DNA from: CSSED10-109M sp964349455
GTDB taxonomy: Bacteria > Bacillota_I > Bacilli_A > RF39 > UBA660
Length of the DNA: 9,813 nt
Assembly (NCBI GenBank): GCA_964349455.1
Contig: CAYGGG010000032.1
Location: 1 to 9,813, forward strand
Direction of reading: 5' to 3'
Shown piece after piece: positions 6,064 to 9,813 of the stretch; the first letter of the stretch is position 1, and each line of letters starts with the position of its first letter. The notes under the pieces are model-generated. The model searched no databases. It was not told the DNA's origin and saw nothing but the letters and a program-made list of their open reading frames with translations. A program made the position numbers and the translations under genes.

Positions 6064-6107
6064 GACATAAAATGCGCATTTTTTTGTTTTTTTGCGCATT
6101 TTATGTC
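6064..6107. promoter_or_regulatory. Perfect 15-bp inverted repeat, probable AbiEi operator
   Basis: GACATAAAATGCGCA (6064-6078) is repeated exactly as its reverse complement TGCGCATTTTATGTC (6093-6107), separated by 14 bases that are all T except for one G. The left arm and spacer also contain a perfect 14-bp palindrome, AAAATGCGCATTTT (6069-6082), centred on the -35 position of the abiE promoter. Characterised AbiEi proteins repress their operon by binding inverted repeats in the promoter. Neither arm is followed by a U tract that would make this a terminator. Confidence 0.75.
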
Positions 6108-6176
6108 GGGATTATGTATCTTTTAATCATCCGCCACCTCAAGATTTATTAGATAATTTTTTGAAATCGTTACTAA

Positions 6177-6521
6177 TTATTTATTAATTTCCTCACTTCT
6201 TAACTCAACTAATAATTTAATTAATTCTTCTGAAGGAAAATTTCCATATTTAAATCTGATTGTTCCTTCAGCCGTTTCATTATCACCAATTAACAACTTG
6301 GCTGCTTTAATAACATTTGGACTAAAAGGATAAATACCATAATGTTCTTTATGCGTAGCAACAGCAATAAGAGGCTTACCATTAAGCTTTAATCCTGGTA
6401 CACCATATGGCATTTGCTCAATGGCATTAGGAGAAAACTTTTTCGCAATCAATAATATACTAATAATAATATCTTTTTTATCCTCATCTAATTTTTCAAT
6501 ATACTTATTCCAAATATCCAT
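6177..6521 (-). CDS. DUF1801 (YdhG-like) domain protein
   Basis: This 114-aa protein is a compact single domain of the DUF1801/YdhG type. Diagnostic stretches are MPYGVPGLKLNGKPLIAVAT (37-56), HYGIYPFSPNVIKAAK (60-75), GTIRFKYGNFPSEELIKLL (86-104) and a final VELRSEEINK. The fold is related to frataxin-like iron-chaperone proposals for Bacillus YdhG (Fra), but most members are uncharacterised, so I give no definite role. Length and motif order are normal for the family. Its ATG overlaps the stop of the 56-aa gene by one base (TAATG), so it is probably translated by re-initiation. The local Shine-Dalgarno is weak. No clear terminator follows before the abiE operator. Confidence 0.85.
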   Translation of the reverse strand: MDIWNKYIEKLDEDKKDIIISILLIAKKFSPNAIEQMPYGVPGLKLNGKPLIAVATHKEHYGIYPFSPNVIKAAKLLIGDNETAEGTIRFKYGNFPSEELIKLLVELRSEEINK

Positions 6522-6691
6522 TACTTTTTACTCTCAACTTTGTTTTGTAATTCTTTTATTTTTTTAGAAATCTTATTCATACTTTCTTTATCTAGTTTTT
6601 CACCATATTTTTCGATAAATCTTTCAATTCTAGCCAGCGCTTCAACTGTCTTATCAACTGTTTTTTTGATTTTTTCTTCAATCTTTTCCAT
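6521..6691 (-). CDS. Small charged helical protein (56 aa), co-translated with the DUF1801 protein
   Basis: A short frame begins MEKIEEKIKKTVDKTVEALA and ends KIKELQNKVESKK. It is 56 residues long, rich in Lys and Glu with regularly spaced Ile/Leu/Val, and contains no Pro and one Gly; it looks like one or two amphipathic helices able to form a coiled coil. Support for translation is strong: AGGTGGTGAT (6695-6704) precedes the ATG, an extended -10 promoter lies just upstream, and the stop overlaps the DUF1801 start as TAATG. I recognise no family. It may be a partner of, or a leader cistron for, the DUF1801 protein. Confidence 0.75.
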   Translation of the reverse strand: MEKIEEKIKKTVDKTVEALARIERFIEKYGEKLDKESMNKISKKIKELQNKVESKK

Positions 6692-6710
6692 ATTATCACC
6701 ACCTATTAAA

Positions 6711-6719
6711 ATTATATCA
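6711..6719 (-). promoter_or_regulatory. Extended -10 promoter of the 56-aa/DUF1801 operon
   Basis: On the minus strand TGATATAAT provides a consensus TATAAT (6711-6716) with an upstream TGn extension. At 17 bases further there is no -35 resemblance, which extended -10 promoters tolerate. The predicted start point lies at about 6704, right at the AGGTGGTGAT site. Confidence 0.6.
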
Positions 6720-6726
6720 CTTATTT

Positions 6727-6754
6727 AAAAAAATGCACTTATTATGTGCACTTT
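6727..6754 (-). terminator. Rho-independent terminator of the ABC-F gene
   Basis: On the minus strand AAAGTGCAC, loop ATAATAA, GTGCATTTT forms a nine-pair stem with one G-U pair, followed by further T (a run of seven in total). It starts 17 bases past the ABC-F stop codon and separates that gene from the extended -10 promoter immediately downstream. Confidence 0.75.
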
Positions 6755-6771
6755 CATTAAAGCCAATCACC

Positions 6772-8388
6772 TTATTTATACATCTCTTCTAATTGCTTTT
6801 GAACATTCACATCCGCTAAATATTCATCAAATAACATACTCTTTTGTATCAATCCTTTTGGTGTAATCTCAATCATCTTATTTGCAATTGTTGAAATAAA
6901 CTCGTGATCATGCGAAGAAAAAATAAGCGCTCCCGTATATTTAACCAAACCATCATTTAAAGCTTGAATTGACTCTAAATCAAGATGATTAGTTGGTTGA
7001 TCCAATAACAAACAATTAGCACCACTAAGCATTAACTTAGAAAACATACAACGCATCTTTTCACCACCAGATAAAACCTTTACTTTTTTTAAAGCCTGAT
7101 CACCACTAAATAACATTCTTCCCAAAAAGCCCCTAATAAAAGTATTAGTTTTATCAGCCGAATACTGTTTTAACCAATCAACTAATTCTAAATTATTATC
7201 CCTAAAAAAACTTTCATTATTTAAACCCAAATAATCAATAGCCACCGTCGGCCCCCATTTAATTGTTCCACTATCAGCTTCAAGATTACCACTAAGAATT
7301 TCTAACAAAGTTGATGCCACAATATCATTTTTACTAAGAATAACGACTTTTTCATCTGGATTAACGCTAAAACTAATATTATCCAATACTTTTACACCAT
7401 CAATTGTTTTCGTTAAATTAGTAACTGTTAACAATTCTTTACCTAACGATTTTTCAATAGCAAAATTAATAAACGGATACTTACGCGAAGAAGGAGTAAT
7501 ATCTTCAATTTCAATTTTTTCAAGCGATCTTTTTCGACTCGTTGCTTGCTTAGACTTCGAAGCATTCGCACTAAATCTTGCAATAAAGGCCTCCAACTCT
7601 TTTATCCTTTGCTCCTTTTTTTTATTAGAATCATTAATCAACTTTAACATCAATTCACTAGACTGATACCAAAAATCATAATTGCCCACATATAACTTAC
7701 CAGTTTCCCGATCAATATCAAAAATATGCGTACATACTTTATTTAAAAAATGGCGATCATGACTGACAACAATAACCGTATTATCATAATCAATCAAAAA
7801 ATTCTCTAACCAACTAATCGCATTAAAATCCAAATGATTGGTCGGTTCATCTAAAAGCAAAATATCAGGACTGCCAAATAACGCTTGCGCCAGCAAAATT
7901 TTAACCTTGTCACTAGCTTTAAGATCAGCCATTTTTGCCTCAAGATTTTTTTCTTCAACACCCAAACCATTTAATAACACGTGAACATTATATTCAATAT
8001 TCCAGCCATCCAACTCTTCAAATTCAGCTTCAAGATTAGCCACTGCTAAACCATCCTCATCATTAAAATCAGCCTTACTATATAATCTTTCCTTTTCAGC
8101 AATTATTTCACTAAGTCTTCCATGTCCCATAATAACTGTTTCTAAGATTGAATATTGATTAAAAGCAAAATGATCTTGCTTTAAAACCGCAAGCCGCTTT
8201 CCCTTTTCAATACTAATATCGCCACTCGTCGAATCTAAATCACCACTTAAAATCTTTAAAAAAGTTGATTTGCCAGAACCATTAGCACCAATAATACCAT
8301 AACAGTTCCCTTTCGTAAATTTGACATTAATATCTTTAAATAGTTTTTTATCACTAAATATTAAACTTATATTAGTTGCTGTAATCAT
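6772..8388 (-). CDS. ABC-F family ATPase, YkpA/YbiT type
   Basis: ABC-F proteins are soluble two-domain ATPases that act on ribosomes (translation factors or antibiotic protection); no membrane helix is present. In this 538-aa protein NBD1 has Walker A GANGSGKS (34-41), Walker B ILLLDEP with Glu181, and the H-switch His210, but its signature reads LKASDK (156-161) instead of LSGGE. The interdomain linker (about 245-315) includes ARFSANASKSKQATSRKRSL, typical of the YkpA/YbiT group. NBD2 keeps the signature LSGGEK (439-444) and His493, but its P-loop is SKNDIVAST (352-360) and its Walker B is LLLDQP with Gln464 in place of the catalytic Glu. Only one composite ATP site is therefore complete. 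ATG 8386-8388 is chosen because GGGAGG lies seven bases upstream; a TTG in frame at 8406 precedes that site. It is monocistronic, with its own promoter and terminator. Confidence 0.9.
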   Translation of the reverse strand: MITATNISLIFSDKKLFKDINVKFTKGNCYGIIGANGSGKSTFLKILSGDLDSTSGDISIEKGKRLAVLKQDHFAFNQYSILETVIMGHGRLSEIIAEKERLYSKADFNDEDGLAVANLEAEFEELDGWNIEYNVHVLLNGLGVEEKNLEAKMADLKASDKVKILLAQALFGSPDILLLDEPTNHLDFNAISWLENFLIDYDNTVIVVSHDRHFLNKVCTHIFDIDRETGKLYVGNYDFWYQSSELMLKLINDSNKKKEQRIKELEAFIARFSANASKSKQATSRKRSLEKIEIEDITPSSRKYPFINFAIEKSLGKELLTVTNLTKTIDGVKVLDNISFSVNPDEKVVILSKNDIVASTLLEILSGNLEADSGTIKWGPTVAIDYLGLNNESFFRDNNLELVDWLKQYSADKTNTFIRGFLGRMLFSGDQALKKVKVLSGGEKMRCMFSKLMLSGANCLLLDQPTNHLDLESIQALNDGLVKYTGALIFSSHDHEFISTIANKMIEITPKGLIQKSMLFDEYLADVNVQKQLEEMYK

Positions 8389-8411
8389 TTTCTTTCCTCC
8401 CAACAAACCAA

Positions 8412-8440
8412 ATTATACCATATTCATTTTTTTAAACCAA
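8412..8440 (-). promoter_or_regulatory. Sigma-A promoter of the ABC-F gene with extended -10
   Basis: On the minus strand TTGGTT (8435-8440) is followed after 17 bases by TATAAT (8412-8417), itself preceded by TGG, giving an extended -10. The start point near 8405 leaves a leader of about 17 bases holding only the GGGAGG site, so a leader-peptide attenuator of the kind found before some antibiotic-protection ABC-F genes does not fit within this transcript. Confidence 0.75.
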
Positions 8441-8547
8441 AAAATTATCTATCATACAAAAAAAATCAACCTTACCCATACCATAGTATCATAACCAGCC
8501 CAAAGTATTTCATTAAAAAGTAATCCAATTAATATATAAAAACTTTT

Positions 8548-9318
8548 TTAAATATCTAAATTTATTTTAAAACTACCTCGACTCCATAACCATAAAGGTG
8601 TATGCATATCTATTGGTGATAACTTTTCATTATTTAATAATTCATTCCATTTTTGGGCTACGATGTCCTGAACCATAGACGAATTAAATTCATCTTCACT
8701 TATCATCCCTAATTTATAAGTAGCCTTAATAACATGTGTATCAGGAGCTACTGTAATATTTCTAACATCAACGTATCTAACATTCGTATATTGATACATA
8801 ACATATAGCCAATAATTGCATATTTTATTTCCGCCTAAATAAGGAAATTCTTTTTTATATTCTTTTTGCATATAATTTTTTATCTCATTAACATTATAAT
8901 TTAAATTACTAAACAACTTTCTAATGTCGCCATCAAACTTACTACTGATCGTTTCACACAATTTTATCCATATTTCAGTTTGCTTATTTTTTTGAAGAGC
9001 AACTTTATATTTAGTTAAAGCAAATTGAATATCTTCAAAAGAATGCTTTAAAACTTCATTTGGCGAAAAAACAAACATAGTATTCTCATCTTGATAAGTT
9101 TTATACACACTCTCCCAAAGCTGATATGAATTTCGCTGATAATTAAGTGCCATTGGTAATGTAAAATACAAATAATTTTCCAAAGAACCTTTTTCTAAAC
9201 CCGGATTGCTATCCTCAGGCATCAACTCACCACCAAGATGTCCCATTTTCCATTCTTTATATAATTTATTAACTTTTTCTAATATTATTTCTTTATTATT
9301 CAAAATAAACACCATCAT
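8548..9318 (-). CDS. Uncharacterised 256-aa protein with HhH-GPD glycosylase-like motifs
   Basis: I recognise a conserved but unnamed type rather than a known enzyme. Two segments resemble the core of helix-hairpin-helix DNA glycosylases of the endonuclease III group: FPYLGGNKICNYWL (158-171), like their L-x-G-V/I-G-x-K-T/I-A hairpin, and ITVAPDTHVIKATYKLG (188-204), like V-D-T-H-V-x-R-v-x-x-R-L-G, where the Asp is catalytic. Asp193 would be the equivalent. No Fe-S cysteine cluster is present. The N-terminal half has strongly patterned blocks (HLGGELMPEDSNPGLEKGS, LYFTLPMALNYQRNSY) that look family-specific. DNA or RNA base removal is therefore an inference at best. The start ATGATG overlaps the upstream kinase-like frame's TGA by four bases (9315-9318); the ribosome binding site is poor, so coupling is likely. 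No good terminator follows. Confidence 0.75.
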   Translation of the reverse strand: MMVFILNNKEIILEKVNKLYKEWKMGHLGGELMPEDSNPGLEKGSLENYLYFTLPMALNYQRNSYQLWESVYKTYQDENTMFVFSPNEVLKHSFEDIQFALTKYKVALQKNKQTEIWIKLCETISSKFDGDIRKLFSNLNYNVNEIKNYMQKEYKKEFPYLGGNKICNYWLYVMYQYTNVRYVDVRNITVAPDTHVIKATYKLGMISEDEFNSSMVQDIVAQKWNELLNNEKLSPIDMHTPLWLWSRGSFKINLDI

Positions 9319-9813
9319 TCCCCATCTTCAATAAACTTAACCACCGTTTTAGCCACCAATACCAAATAAGCTAAAGATTCTTTACTACAATCAAGCGCCC
9401 ACCTTACTTTATCAAACGATCTAAGTAACATTAATGATAGCAATTCATCTTTAATTAAATTAAAATCACTAATTGACATCCCATATCCATTTAAAAAAGC
9501 ATTCATTTCATCATTATTTTGCGGAAGACCTAAATCATTTAATTCTTTAATCTGAGATTGATTAAAAACTAAGCCCTGAAACATAAACATCATATCTAAA
9601 TAAGAAACATTACACTCACTACCACCCCAATCAATTAAATGATAATTATTATTTTCTAACATTACGTTATGTAAACTTAAATCGCCATGATTAAGACCAA
9701 AAACAAATTCTTTTTTTAACAAACTATTTAAACGATTTAATACTAATAATTTATTACTTTTATTAATAATTTCTAATTGTTACTTCACACTATAAAGAAT
9801 TAGGTTCGAAGAA
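9315..9813 (-). pseudogene. APH/choline-kinase-like phosphotransferase, interrupted and cut by the window edge
   Basis: The readable C-terminal part (open from 9779 down to TGA at 9315-9317) has the kinase-like catalytic loop LNHGDLSLHNVML, with the Asp of HGD and the Asn of LHN in place, and the metal-binding IDWG, the counterpart of DFG. These are hallmarks of aminoglycoside/choline/fructosamine kinase relatives, which phosphorylate small molecules. A full enzyme needs roughly 120-150 more residues ahead of this point. The frame stays open back to 9779 with kinase-like helical sequence, then meets TAA at 9780-9782. The only usable start inside is a TTG at 9722 without a Shine-Dalgarno, which would yield a 135-aa piece with no nucleotide-binding lobe. 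Either the gene is broken by a stop or frameshift, or the base call there is wrong. The 3' end overlaps the 256-aa gene by four bases. Confidence 0.6.

Noticed and set aside
6064..6107. The perfect inverted repeat as a transcription terminator for the DUF1801 operon
   Set aside because: The T tract is in the loop, not after the stem, on either strand; its position over the abiE promoter fits an operator better.
6540..6728. Plus-strand open frame opposite the 56-aa gene
   Set aside because: It is a Ser/Leu/Ile/Phe-rich shadow of the charged minus-strand gene, with no Shine-Dalgarno.
8389..8406. TTG start for the ABC-F protein (six extra residues)
   Set aside because: The extension contains the Shine-Dalgarno GGGAGG, and the predicted transcript starts at about this point.
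8472..8513. 13-codon leader peptide (MKYFGLVMILWYG) before the ABC-F gene, as in drug-induced ABC-F genes
   Set aside because: It lacks a ribosome binding site and lies upstream of the good promoter at 8412-8440, so it would not be on that transcript.
1..9813. Mycoplasma-type genetic code (TGA as Trp)
   Set aside because: Trp is encoded by TGG throughout, and TGA serves as the stop of pepE and of the kinase-like frame, the latter in an ATGA overlap typical of true stops.

Overview
The window is AT-rich (hand-counted stretches run about 22-33% G+C). Its Shine-Dalgarno sequences are strong (AAGGAGG, AGAGGTGAT, GGGAGG) and its promoters are sigma-A-like. Trp is encoded by TGG, and TGA ends two genes, so the standard bacterial code applies. 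Together with a YkpA/YbiT-type ABC-F protein, a PerR-like Fur regulator and an S51 dipeptidase, this suggests a low-GC Firmicute, perhaps an Erysipelotrichia-like gut bacterium. That assignment is an inference; there is no rRNA or other phylogenetic marker. It is a chromosomal stretch of small, mostly independent transcription units with an accessory flavour. I saw no insertion sequence, integrase, tRNA, rRNA or CRISPR array.

Layout from left to right. Positions 1-245 hold no gene I can support. A 304-aa protein of unknown function (246-1160, minus) has its own promoter. Next come a four-helix membrane protein with C-terminal ankyrin repeats (1380-2549, minus, GTG start) and an S51 peptidase of the dipeptidase E type (2652-3296, minus). 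A plus-strand pair follows: a PerR-like Fur-family repressor (3518-3970) read from a consensus promoter that predicts an almost leaderless mRNA, and a QueD/PTPS-fold protein (3994-4485). The second protein keeps the zinc histidines but lacks the usual catalytic Cys and the Asp of the Asp-His pair. A bidirectional terminator (4490-4529) separates this pair from the convergent AbiE type IV toxin-antitoxin operon (abiEii 4597-5430, abiEi 5430-6023, minus). The abiE promoter carries a perfect 15-bp inverted repeat.

Further right, all on the minus strand, are a two-gene operon of a 56-aa charged helical protein (6521-6691) and a DUF1801/YdhG-like protein (6177-6521), an ABC-F ATPase with one intact and one degenerate ATP site (6772-8388), and a pair made of a 256-aa protein with HhH-GPD-like motifs (8548-9318) and the catalytic-loop end of an APH/choline-kinase-like phosphotransferase (9315-9813). 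The phosphotransferase reading frame is interrupted by an in-frame stop near the window edge.

How the genes relate: AbiEi and AbiEii are translationally coupled (1-bp overlap) and should work as antitoxin/autorepressor and toxin. The PerR-like regulator probably controls itself and the QueD-like gene. The small protein and the DUF1801 protein are co-translated through a 1-bp stop/start overlap, and the kinase fragment and the 256-aa protein through a 4-bp overlap. No link between the separate units is visible. The items most worth a second look are the non-canonical QueD-like protein beside a metal- or peroxide-sensing regulator, the abiE operator, the predicted leaderless perR-like mRNA, the inactive second site of the ABC-F protein, and the broken kinase/glycosylase-like pair.
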